From Chitinophaga sp. SYP-B3965 (GTDB lineage: Bacteria; Bacteroidota; Bacteroidia; Chitinophagales; Chitinophagaceae): 64,000 nt of DNA. Location of the stretch: positions 62,001 to 126,000 of the forward strand of contig NZ_WJFD01000005.1 in the NCBI RefSeq assembly GCF_009647655.1. Reading direction: 5' to 3'. Within the stretch, counting starts at the first letter, position 1; the number at the start of each line of letters is the position of its first letter. The position numbers and the translations under genes are program-made. The notes beneath the pieces are model-generated. The model saw only the letters and a program-made list of their open reading frames with translations, had not been told where the DNA came from and did not search any database. Of this stretch, positions 38,001 to 44,264 are shown one piece after another.

Positions 38001-40178
38001 AATTCCGCTAATATGAACTGGACAATAGCCGGTGTCATAAAAATTACCGGAGGCACAATGAACATTGGCAGCCTGTCCGATAATGTTGCCATCCCTAAGA
38101 GTACAGGTACATTCAGTATTTCGGGTGGAAACCTCAACCTGGCATCCCGGATAAGTAATCCTGGTGCAACATGGACGCTGATGATGAAGGGAGGAACGAT
38201 GACCGTAAATACCCGGGGAAGTACGATGGCGGATATTGCACCATTTAATATGGATGCAACGAATTGCGTGTTTGATATGTCCGGAGGTACCATCAGTATT
38301 CAGCAATCAGGAGGAAGCACAGGCCAGCATCTGGGATATAATAACCTGGCAATGGGGGGACCCGGCTTTGCGGGAGGAACTTTGCAAATCGGGAATATCA
38401 CTACACCCTCCGCTCAAACGATGATAGTTACTTCAACAAATCCGTTGCATGCTCTGCTGGTGAACAGTACTAATGCTACAGCCCTGCTTCAGTCAACAGA
38501 TCTGACAATAACGAAAGATGTTACTATTGCGGCAGGTGCGTTGGATATAAACGGCCAGACTTTAAAGATCGGAGGTGTTATCAGTAACAGCGGGATCTTT
38601 AAAGCAAGTGTTGGAAAGATAGAAATGAACGGTACTGTTGCGCAAACAATTCCTGCAGCTGCCTTTACCGGGAACGAGGTGGAAAATCTTACTATCAATA
38701 ATAGTGCAGGCGTAACACTGGGGGGAGCTTTGCAACTCACAGGAATATTACTCGCATCTAACGGGCAGCTGAATGCAGGTGGAAATCTTACCCTTATTTC
38801 AACCGCCCTGCAAACTGCATTGATTGATGGAAGCGGAGCAGGAGATGTGCTGGGCAACGTTACCATGCAACGTTATCTTGCTACTGGTTTCGGTTATAAA
38901 TATTTCAGCTCTCCATTTCAGGCAGCTACTGTCAGCGAATTTTCAGATGACCTGGACCTGGGTGCCGCATTTCATACTTTTTACCGGTATGATGAGGATC
39001 TGCCATCTTCCGGCTGGGTCAATTATGTGGCTCCTGCAGGTATCCTTAATCCCCTTGCTGGTTATACCGCTAATTTTGGCGCTTCATCTGCTCCCAGAAC
39101 AGTAGATGTAACGGGAGTGGTTAACAACAATGTTATTTCTACAACTTTCTATAATCATAACAGGCCTTACACGCTGGGCTTTAACCTTGTAGGAAATCCA
39201 TACCCTTCACCAATCGACTGGGATGCCTCCAGTGGCTGGAGCCGGGCGGGCATAGATGATGGGGTTTATTACTTTGATAATGGTACTGCCGATCAATATA
39301 CGGGAACTTACAGTTCATATATAAATGGTATCTCCAGCAATGGTGTTGCCGGAAATGTTATTGCTGCCATGCAAGGCTTTTTTGTGCATGTTTCCAACGG
39401 CAGCTTTCCCACGTCAGCCACCTTATCCCTCAATAATAATGCACGTATCAATAACCTGCTGCCTGATTTCCACAGGCCTATGCCTCCGACCATGCCACTG
39501 CTCAGGATGAGTGCCGGGTTTGCCGACGAAAGGAAAGCGGTGGACCATGCTGTGATCTATTTTGAGAATGATGCCACTGCAGCTTTTGACCAGGAAATGG
39601 ATGCGCTCAAGTTGATGAACACAGATGTACTGGTACCAAGCCTTTATGTACTGGCTTCTGATGCGGCAAGGCTTTCCATCTGCGCATGGCCTCGTATGCA
39701 GGATAGCACCGTGATACCACTGGGGCTGAAAACGGAACATGCCGGATGGATCACTTTTAATGTAATTGATCTGGACCGGATCCCTGCTGGCCGGCATATT
39801 TACCTGTATGATGTGAAGACCGGGATTAAACAGGATCTGCAGGATAATCCTAAGTACCGCCTGCAACTGGATACCGGCAGATATGAGAACAGGTTCTTCC
39901 TGGTATTCCAGCTCAAAGATCCCGCAGTACCGCCTGTGGCCACCGGAACATTCAATGCATACAGCATGGGGGGGAATCTGTATGCGGATATCAGCAATAT
40001 GCCAGGCGGGAAATGTGATGTTGTGGTCACTAACATGCTGGGGCAGGTTGTTCAACGTACGCCGCTTTACGGTAATGGTCATCACAATCTTGGATCCCGG
40101 TTCAGCAGTGGAATATTCATTGTGAGTTTTTATACGCAACAGCAAATGATTTCAAAAAAAGTATTTATTAGCCACTAA
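29034..40178 (+). CDS. Giant repetitive T9SS-sorted adhesin (3714 residues)
   Basis: This secreted surface giant has a signal peptide ending PLSAQT. It carries a fibronectin type III domain (about 230-320), a LamG-like lectin domain (about 555-762) and an Ig-like segment (about 772-830). From about 860 to 3240 there is a very long series of strand-rich repeats of the kind GNLTISSGTFNAN...NNLTINN, which suggests a beta-solenoid stalk. The repeats are punctuated by three W-G-x-S/T-x-W-x6-NW modules near residues 841, 1682 and 2582. The last 75 residues (TNMLGQVVQRTPLY, SSGIFIVSFYT, KKVFISH) form a type A T9SS sorting domain. It should therefore leave through SprA, unlike its usher-linked neighbours. 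Adhesion is an inference from architecture. Confidence 0.88.
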   Translation: MKNIYISSLFVLLAFISLPLSAQTITNYTFAASTGTFTALTSPTATTWSGLTDDAISDIIPIGFDFWYMGVHYTSVSASTNGWLALGTIQTDNLYTNNLSSAGAPRPVIAPLWDDLDVVAFTNVTYKTTGTAGSRVFTIQYLNVKWYYLASLSVCSFQVKLHESTGKIEFVYRSELGPASNTSASIGITAAATGSGTFLSVSNAGTTVSSTVEASITTKRASGATYGFTPPVPAAPGSLTFSGISNNAMTLNWVDLSANERGFAIYSSTDGVNYNFVTQAGAGSTNSSQTGLTSNATYYWKVYAITEGGLSSALSGSQATICSPPAAPVVTSPVAYCQNAVSIPLTATGTNLLWSVGTTITGAAGGTGTLSVTAPIDGGTNNKKINFTTTTANVTITAVDYYIPANQPVSGLVLGIFNSAGTLISTSSTTTTQIAGATSVTKTNLFNYNIAVAGNYSIGIVSGTGIIGSDNPGFPITEVTGTINITGVSVAGFRCFNNIRFVVNGGSSTAPAPSTVSTGSTIYKVTQTVNGCVSLPANITVNITAPNISQVPTASLISKYVFNGNANDGTGNNTGTLQNAPALTADRFGIANSAYAFNGTSQYISTTSAYVNPSNFTVSIWFKTNTTTGGKLIGFGREQLGSSGQFDRHIYMNNAGQVYFGTYANGVVTVNSDLSYNDNKWHLATASLSTTTGMALYIDGTLIAANATATTAENYTGYWRIGFDNLSGWTSQPSSFYFNGSLDDALIYDRTLSGAEIATLFVSPDGAGNNGPACAGSSITLSATTIGGATYGWTGPNGFTSSLQNPVFTYTAASAGIYTLKVTIDGCIATAYTNVVASASSGQWTGNVSTDWANGGNWCTGIVPTAATNVVIPSSATRMPSIISSVTCKDLTINSGATLTISVAGTLNIAGALTNGGTITNGGTINFNGTAGQQTFSGITSFYNLTISNTSGLLLPGTITINNNLTIAAGTLNANNFNVTVNGNWVNNVSTAGFTGGTATVTFSSAAAQTIGGTFATTFNNLTVANTAGAVTLNGNIQIAGNLSVSSGIFDLGAFTADRTSMGGILTVANNATLKIGGTNTFPANYATNTLVVASTVLYSGTNQAIANQAYGNLTLSSSVGAAVKTFPATALDIIGNLTSTVGTGTAVTFTAASAITVNGNVTIGASTIFNGGSYVHNMGASWANGGTFNGNSSTITFTGAGAAISGAGAQNFNNLTAAASLVHFSAGSISLSGNLTTTAGGSFSQASGGTLLMTGLGTTISGEGVSPDNLSISGTVSSTALLNITGNLAVSGSFDASAAPVTMSGTSKSISGSGSKSFGVLSITGTITTDADLSISSGLSVNGSLSASAGTATFTGVSTLGGPANLYNVTINGTSLQLSSNATLGVANALTVSAGNLDVTSSIPNMVNFNGPGVQNIPAITYYDLVFSNGGSKSAQGNLTVNNNINIASGATFLPGAFTHSIYNDWTNNGSFTAGTSTIQFLGTATTSISGNTTFNILTINNSASSAEIILESNVTADIVNMIMGIITTGTNTLTITNTRTGNGKITGNIQRTHSFTTGIPYAFETPYNTITFSSVSLVTSITVSITEENIKDFPFGGAANEQYIISVPSGTYNATLRLDYEDDELNGNNEASMTLWRFNGTSWASAGKTANSTILNYVELSGLTNIAGRWAMSGAANLIQWNGSVSTDWHNAANWTTLQGAPTMPPSITDIVNLGTAPFNFQPTISAGASAKNIHFGDAQALTLSIAGGGSLAVAGNVDGSWSTNVVHTINVNNQTFTVNGNVDLSNGINGQATNLNIGSGTVNIFGTLTESGNANITFSGAGILNIHEDFNYINGVFSAGNGTVVYNGDGNQNIANVIYHDLTIDKPAGLSAIHDSVTVLGNVLIASGELDNYAITTMAGNVTISSGAVMHNNGALSIGGNWLNNGTYIATGAGTSFNGNGTQTISASTFNNLNIKKPVGTSAVLTGNVIINGDLTITSGTLDIQTFDCNRSVLGGIATLGDSGTIIIGADNAPATFTSYVLGDSSTVVFNGSSAQTLYLPDVSFGHLILRNGGLKTLTSPINIKGNLTIESGSFFDGSDDVITLYGHWINRGTFIPSASTILCSGTAKNIEGNVTFNHVAIFGSYTILNDVTFNGLLNVTSTGSLMGGPAIHTLLHGDLINSGVLYTLGTTSYSGNTVQTLSLINAITTVALTVNFNGTIPPVLNSTSTAQFGYLNINNTGGINPSVGWNILYSLTVGAGASFNGGVPTHNILGAVTNNGKITSNGRLNFIPSLAATLDLGSDFSSTGTVNFGGAGAMTLAGVPDSFHNVIIANTNSAGISSSADWKIKNDLTVNSGSILNAGSYTYLVGRNIANRGVINRGTSKFILNGTAIQDVYSASAFNDLTINKVTGSTVQSSDITVNGVLDFIAGQITTGNNILIQPSAGTVTGAGQNTGWVFGQLRRNITTGANTKTFEVGDSLNYTPVSVAFSSVTTAGDLTVFTTAGDHPDISNSTINTSKSVNRFWTLSNSGILFTDYSVTFNYAATDLDAGINTSALIIGDRVDGVWMYPSIGTLSGNSVQATGLSHFQDFQIGQMNIYIKTWDGGAGTSNWGDAANWNIDGVPVATDNVELTGAYVINIDVAAATNNLLLNNANLLLTSTSGHSLTVSGNFTLSAGTFNMAAAFPSISGTIDLTGGTVGFTGSGTQTIPAYNYNNVTSSSTGNRVLAGSGIIGIAGAFAPGSNNYTVTGSTVNFNGNGVQTVAKFNYNDLVLSNTGDKIFSSDTTGIAGAISITGSATINATANSSTISYNGAADQTIEEMTYYNLDVKSTGGVVCFLDATINNDLSVTSGTVSIGNDAAVHTIGISRNIMVASGATFDVFENSDATHLLYIQGNIVNNGTFNLRADAESLCNVTFNDNTDQSISGSGVITNFNLINIDLGDEDFLDVTATNFSAPAGFLTLSNGSFNLNSAGVSIIPFTTDITTGNFLIPATAGLWVNAGTINSANMNWTIAGVIKITGGTMNIGSLSDNVAIPKSTGTFSISGGNLNLASRISNPGATWTLMMKGGTMTVNTRGSTMADIAPFNMDATNCVFDMSGGTISIQQSGGSTGQHLGYNNLAMGGPGFAGGTLQIGNITTPSAQTMIVTSTNPLHALLVNSTNATALLQSTDLTITKDVTIAAGALDINGQTLKIGGVISNSGIFKASVGKIEMNGTVAQTIPAAAFTGNEVENLTINNSAGVTLGGALQLTGILLASNGQLNAGGNLTLISTALQTALIDGSGAGDVLGNVTMQRYLATGFGYKYFSSPFQAATVSEFSDDLDLGAAFHTFYRYDEDLPSSGWVNYVAPAGILNPLAGYTANFGASSAPRTVDVTGVVNNNVISTTFYNHNRPYTLGFNLVGNPYPSPIDWDASSGWSRAGIDDGVYYFDNGTADQYTGTYSSYINGISSNGVAGNVIAAMQGFFVHVSNGSFPTSATLSLNNNARINNLLPDFHRPMPPTMPLLRMSAGFADERKAVDHAVIYFENDATAAFDQEMDALKLMNTDVLVPSLYVLASDAARLSICAWPRMQDSTVIPLGLKTEHAGWITFNVIDLDRIPAGRHIYLYDVKTGIKQDLQDNPKYRLQLDTGRYENRFFLVFQLKDPAVPPVATGTFNAYSMGGNLYADISNMPGGKCDVVVTNMLGQVVQRTPLYGNGHHNLGSRFSSGIFIVSFYTQQQMISKKVFISH

Positions 40179-40190
40179 TTATCCAGCTAA

Positions 40191-40703
40191 ATGAACAACG
40201 ATAAGATATTATTATTCATCGGAAAACTGACAGTGTGGCTGTTGTGTTGCACCTGTTTTTCTGTGCAGGCACAGCAACCGCCTCCACGCCCGATAGCTAT
40301 ATATGTTAACCCGGCACAGGGCCTGATCTTCGGTGCTTTTTTTCAAGGTGTTTCAGGAGGTACGGTGATCGTTTATGCGGATGGTTCACGCTCCGTTACG
40401 GGCAGCATTGTACAGGCAAATCTTGGCTTTCCTTTTTCGCCTGCCATTTTTGAGGTAGATGCTAATCCGGGGACGCTCATTACTATATTGAACGGCCCGG
40501 ACATTACGCTCTCCGGCAGCAACGGAGGATCGCTGCACTTACATCTGGGTGCAGCCAGTACCGGCTCCCCATTTGTTGCAACGGCAATCTCGCCTGGCAG
40601 AACACAGATCAGGATAGGAGGTACGCTTACCGTAGGCAGCCCCCTGGCAAATCCCGCCGGGTCTTACAGTGGTTCTTTTTTAGTCACTTTTATCCAGGAA
40701 TAA
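40191..40703 (+). CDS. DUF4402 pilin-like surface subunit 2
   Basis: This second DUF4402 protein has 170 residues and a signal peptide ending FSVQAQQ. NPAQGLIFGAFFQGVSGGTV is the typical DUF4402 first block, followed by ANPGTLITIL and RIGGTLTVGSPLANPAGSYSG, then the closing FLVTFIQE. It is more canonical than subunit 1 and lacks the terminal NYN. It begins 12 nt after the giant adhesin gene and ends 4 nt before the usher-like gene, so it is firmly in the same operon. A minor or tip/anchor subunit is a reasonable guess. Confidence 0.82.
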   Translation: MNNDKILLFIGKLTVWLLCCTCFSVQAQQPPPRPIAIYVNPAQGLIFGAFFQGVSGGTVIVYADGSRSVTGSIVQANLGFPFSPAIFEVDANPGTLITILNGPDITLSGSNGGSLHLHLGAASTGSPFVATAISPGRTQIRIGGTLTVGSPLANPAGSYSGSFLVTFIQE

Positions 40704-40707
40704 CAGC

Positions 40708-43344
40708 ATGATATGCAGTATCACCCATATTATATCCTTCTTTTACCACATGCGGTATGCTGCATCTGTGCGCGTACAGTATGTTGTGTTGCTATTGACG
40801 GTGTTCTTTACTTTACCTGCACTTGCCAGGCAAAAGGAGCCTGAATACACAGAGACTTCCATCTTTCTTACGGTAGAAGGTATAGGGGGAACGGAGGTCT
40901 CAGCGATTGTATATCATGAAACAGGATATTTGTCTATTACCGAGGTGTTTAATTATTTGAGGATCAGGAACCAGCTTTCAAAAAATTCGGATGTTGTCTC
41001 TGGCTCTTTTATCTCAGAACAAGCTATTTTCTCCATCGATAAAACGCATAACCAGATATTATTTAAAGGAAAGATCATTGAATTGCAGCAGCAGGACCTC
41101 ATTGCCACTGCAACTGATCTCTTTATGAAAACGGAGCTCTTTGGCAGCATGTTTGGATTGGACTGTAAATTTAGTTTCCGCAGCCTGTCTGTTAATATGC
41201 GTACAAAACTGGAACTGCCGGCTATCCGGGAAATGCGTGAGGAAACGATGCACCGTAATATTAGCCGCCTTAAAGGGCAATTAAAGGCAGATACCGTGAT
41301 CCGCAGGAGTTACCCGCTTTTTCAATTCGGCATGGCAGATTGGTCTGTTATTGCTTCGCAAAGATCGAAAGGTGTGAGTGATACCCGGCTCGGCTTATCA
41401 CTTGGAGCCATACTTGCAGGCGGAGAAGCGAATGTATCGCTTAATTACAACAATTACGCCCAACAACAGCGGGCCATCACCCATGATAGCAGCAATAACA
41501 TAAAACCTTTTGACAGGCGGCAGCAATATTATCGCTGGCGTTATGTAAATAATGATCACCGGGGATTGCGGCAAATAACAGCCGGAAAGATATTTGTACA
41601 ATCCACCGCTTCTATATATGATCCCGTAGTGGGCGTTCAGATCACTAACACACCTTCAACGTACAGGCGGTCTTTCGGTTCCTATACCCTGAGTAATTTT
41701 ACAGAGCCGGGTTGGGCAGTAGAACTCTATGTAAACAATGAACTGGTGGATTATAAAAAGGCGGATGCTTCAGGATTTTTTTCTTTTGAGGTTCCATTAG
41801 TTTATGGTAACTCATTGGTGAAGCTTCGTTTTTACGGCCCCTGGGGAGAAGAGCGTTTCCGCGAGGAGAATATCAGCATTCCTTTTAATTTCCTTCCCCA
41901 TCGGGAGTTTGAATATACTGCCAGTGCAGGAGTGGTGGAAGACAGTACTAACAGCCGGTTTGGCCGTATCAGCCTCAATTATGGGGCTACAAGACGCCTG
42001 ACAGTGGGCGGAGGTGTTGAATATCTTTCTTCTGTAGCATCCGGAAAAAGTATGCCGTTCATTAATGCTTCCATGCGGTTAGGAGCTAAACTCTTATTGG
42101 CCGGAGATTATACTTATGGTGTAAGAGCAAGAGGTATTATGACCTATCGCCTGCCTTCCAACCTGCAATTTGAAATGAATTATTCGAGGTATAAAAAAGG
42201 ACAGAAGGCCATCAATTACAACTACCTTGAAGAACGTAAGCTGATCATCTCTAAATCTTTTACCGGCCGTAATATGGCCGTGTTTTCCAGAGTTACGCTT
42301 AACCAGATCATTTTGCCGGAAACAAAGTATACTACTGCAGAATGGCTGATCTCCGGGGCTTTGCTGGGAGTAGGGGCCAACTTAACCACATATGCTATAT
42401 TAACGGAACAGGCTGATCCATATGTATATAGTAATCTGTCTCTTTCTTTCCGCTTACCGGATCAGATTCTGATCACTCCCCAGGTGCAGTATGAATACAA
42501 CAACAGCAAGGTCATAGCAGCAAGGTGCGAATTAGGGAAATATCTTTTCCGTTATGCTTACATGAATATATCCTATGAAAAGAACTTCAAAAGTAATTTT
42601 ACTAATGTAGGAGTAGGTGTGCGCTTTGATTTCTCCTTCTCCCAGATAGGACTCTCTGCATGGCGTACCAATGAAGAAAATTTGCTGATACAATCTGCCA
42701 GAGGCGGTTTAATATTTGATGGAGGAACAGGCAGTGTAAGCATGAATAACCGTGTCAGTGTAGGCACCGGGGGGATTGCTATCCTGGCTTTTCTGGACCT
42801 CAACGGCAACGACCGCAGGGATAAAGGAGAACCTAAATTAGAGGGTTTACAAATAGCGGTGAACGGTGGCCGCATTTTTCATAATAAAAGGGACACCAGC
42901 ATACGGATACTGGAATTAGAACCCTATTCAAATTATATCATTGATACGAAAGGCAGCAGCTTTGAGAACATCGCCTGGCGGATCAAGCGGCCTACGATAA
43001 GTGTAATGATAGATCCTAATCGTGTAAAGCTGGTGGAAGTGCCGGTTGTGGTAGCAGGAGAAGTATCGGGAAGTGTTTACCTGGAAGGTAAAGGCCTTGG
43101 GCGTATCGTCTTAGGTATTTACAGGGAAGATAATACACTGGTTGCAAGGGTGCTTACGGAAACAGATGGATTTTTCAGCTTTATGGACCTTGCCCCAGGC
43201 AATTATACGGCAAAGATAGATACTGCACAATTACTAACCCTCGGAATGACCGCAAGTCCTTCGGCTATTCCTTTTCATATATCAGGAAACAGAGAAGGAG
43301 ATGTGGTAGATACGCTGGAATTCCAGCTGCAGAAAAGCAAATAA
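40708..43344 (+). CDS. Usher-like outer-membrane protein
   Basis: This 878-residue protein has a signal-like segment (YVVLLLTVFFTLPALARQ), then an N-terminal periplasmic region (about 45-170). A long strand-rich barrel region follows, with an embedded small domain at about 333-395 (VELYVNNELVDYKKADASGF and LVKLRFYGPWGEERF). This resembles the region of usher proteins where a beta domain precedes the phrase RLVFYGP. The C-terminus carries FLDLNGNDRRDKGEP (about 695-710) and a CarboxypepD-like domain (about 785-840, VSGSVYLEG to PGNYTAKID), as in alternative (TcfC-like) ushers. Size and operon context support an usher, but I cannot confirm homology to FimD/PapC without a profile search. Confidence 0.7.
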   Translation: MICSITHIISFFYHMRYAASVRVQYVVLLLTVFFTLPALARQKEPEYTETSIFLTVEGIGGTEVSAIVYHETGYLSITEVFNYLRIRNQLSKNSDVVSGSFISEQAIFSIDKTHNQILFKGKIIELQQQDLIATATDLFMKTELFGSMFGLDCKFSFRSLSVNMRTKLELPAIREMREETMHRNISRLKGQLKADTVIRRSYPLFQFGMADWSVIASQRSKGVSDTRLGLSLGAILAGGEANVSLNYNNYAQQQRAITHDSSNNIKPFDRRQQYYRWRYVNNDHRGLRQITAGKIFVQSTASIYDPVVGVQITNTPSTYRRSFGSYTLSNFTEPGWAVELYVNNELVDYKKADASGFFSFEVPLVYGNSLVKLRFYGPWGEERFREENISIPFNFLPHREFEYTASAGVVEDSTNSRFGRISLNYGATRRLTVGGGVEYLSSVASGKSMPFINASMRLGAKLLLAGDYTYGVRARGIMTYRLPSNLQFEMNYSRYKKGQKAINYNYLEERKLIISKSFTGRNMAVFSRVTLNQIILPETKYTTAEWLISGALLGVGANLTTYAILTEQADPYVYSNLSLSFRLPDQILITPQVQYEYNNSKVIAARCELGKYLFRYAYMNISYEKNFKSNFTNVGVGVRFDFSFSQIGLSAWRTNEENLLIQSARGGLIFDGGTGSVSMNNRVSVGTGGIAILAFLDLNGNDRRDKGEPKLEGLQIAVNGGRIFHNKRDTSIRILELEPYSNYIIDTKGSSFENIAWRIKRPTISVMIDPNRVKLVEVPVVVAGEVSGSVYLEGKGLGRIVLGIYREDNTLVARVLTETDGFFSFMDLAPGNYTAKIDTAQLLTLGMTASPSAIPFHISGNREGDVVDTLEFQLQKSK

Positions 43345-43424
43345 CACACCCCGAATAGCGTTCCAGGAATCGCTTTATCCCATAAATTAACAATAGCCGG
43401 CTTTTTGCTGCCAGTGATCACAAT

Positions 43425-43436
43425 CATTTCTAAATG
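43425..43436. promoter_or_regulatory. Conserved palindrome CATTT-N2-AAATG, candidate operator (copy 2)
   Basis: CATTTCTAAATG keeps both 5-nt arms of the copy 1 palindrome with a different 2-nt spacer, again 11 nt before the -33 TTG. Confidence 0.5.
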
Positions 43437-43447
43437 GATGCTGGTCA

Positions 43448-43478
43448 TTGTTCAGGATGGTATACCGGTGTACTTTTG
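43448..43478 (+). promoter_or_regulatory. Promoter in copy 2
   Basis: The -33 TTG at 43448-43450 and the -7 TACTTTTG at 43471-43478 have the same 20-nt spacing as in copy 1. It would now drive only the remnant gene and the small membrane protein. Confidence 0.65.
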
Positions 43479-43629
43479 TCAGGAAGAAATGGCAACGTAG
43501 ATACAACCTATACCATAAAGCTTGTCCTATCCCCATACTTTTTGTGACCTTTTTTTATCATATCCCTACCAATGAAAAACCGATAGAACCGAAAACACCG
43601 CCTGTTTATCCCGTTTAAAAAATTGACCG

Positions 43630-43800
43630 ATGAAAAGGAGACGTAAAAACAATAAAAAATTCACGGGTACAAAATTAGGTACGCTAACTGCCGCAACACA
43701 GATCATTAAATTGGACGGCACGCTCCATATATCCGCGGGACCAACCGGGGGAACAATACATTTCTGTTACTCTTTGTATGTGATCGTGAATTATAATTAG
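43630..43800 (+). pseudogene. Remnant of a third DUF4402 subunit gene
   Basis: The frame is open for 56 codons from ATG to TAG. Its last 40 residues align without gaps to the last 40 residues of DUF4402 subunit 1: GTLTAATQ with GVLTAGEQ, DGTLHISAG with GATLNVGAA, and an identical closing VIVNYN. I count 15 identities in 40. The signal peptide and the first three-quarters of the domain are missing and are replaced by a basic stretch MKRRRKNNKKF. This fits an internal deletion that joined a start region to the 3' end. It lies behind an intact-looking copy of the operon promoter, so it may still be transcribed. Confidence 0.7.
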
Positions 43801-43828
43801 TTATTACACATTATTTAAACCATAGACT

Positions 43829-44227
43829 ATGAAAAGAGAATGCGCCGCTAATATTATTACTGCTTTATTGGTCATCGTATTCGTTTTTGCAGGAACAATA
43901 GCACTCTTGAATTACGGAGGTTTCAGGGATCAACTGAGCGGCTTTCCTTTAACAACGGATTATGCTGCTGGTTTAGCCTGGCGACTGCCTGCATTTCAAC
44001 TCATCCTGTCTTATTTCCTTTTATGGCCTAAGACCCGCGTAAAGGCTATGTATGCATCTTTTGTATTGCTGTTCACCATTGCTGTTTATATGGTGTTAAT
44101 GATAAACGGGCTTTATGATATGCCTTTTATGTCACCTGCATTGTTTGCCATGAACATCATATTGCTGCTGCTGACGATAACAGGTATCATCGCTTCTAAG
44201 AAAACATTGGTTGCGATCCCTGCATAA
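43829..44227 (+). CDS. Small four-helix membrane protein, MauE/DoxX-like
   Basis: This 132-residue integral membrane protein has four predicted helices (about 10-27, 50-67, 73-92, 103-121). The order of motifs (FAGTIALLNYGGF, LAWRLPAFQLILSYFLLWP, MYASFVLLFTIAVYM) resembles the MauE/DoxX redox-associated membrane family of Bacteroidota. The cysteine pair that these proteins usually carry after helix 3 is absent; LYDMPFMSPALF stands there instead. A redox role is therefore doubtful. It begins 28 nt after the DUF4402 remnant and could share the copy 2 promoter. A bidirectional terminator follows. Confidence 0.6.
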   Translation: MKRECAANIITALLVIVFVFAGTIALLNYGGFRDQLSGFPLTTDYAAGLAWRLPAFQLILSYFLLWPKTRVKAMYASFVLLFTIAVYMVLMINGLYDMPFMSPALFAMNIILLLLTITGIIASKKTLVAIPA

Positions 44228-44264
44228 AAAAATGAGACTGACCGTAAGGCCGGTCTCATTTTTT
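44227..44264. terminator. Bidirectional terminator between membrane protein and GH26 genes
   Basis: The arms 44227-44243 and 44248-44264 form a 17-position stem with one wobble and one mismatch. Six A on the left and six T on the right give a U tract in both directions. It overlaps both stop codons. Confidence 0.8.

Larger units (their letters stand above)
43416..43565 (+). repeat. Duplicated promoter-leader, copy 2 (downstream end of fibre operon)
   Basis: This is the second copy of the 27291-27441 element. It keeps the palindrome, the promoter and the block 43481-43502 (identical 22 nt). It follows the usher-like gene by 71 nt and precedes a degenerate DUF4402 gene. Between them (43566-43629) I see no hairpin like the one in copy 1. 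Confidence 0.85.

Noticed and set aside
24279..44227. Genomic island with integrase, insertion sequence or attachment sites around the fibre operon
   Set aside because: I found no transposase, integrase, tRNA gene or target-site duplication. The duplicated 150-nt element holds promoter parts and not terminal inverted repeats.
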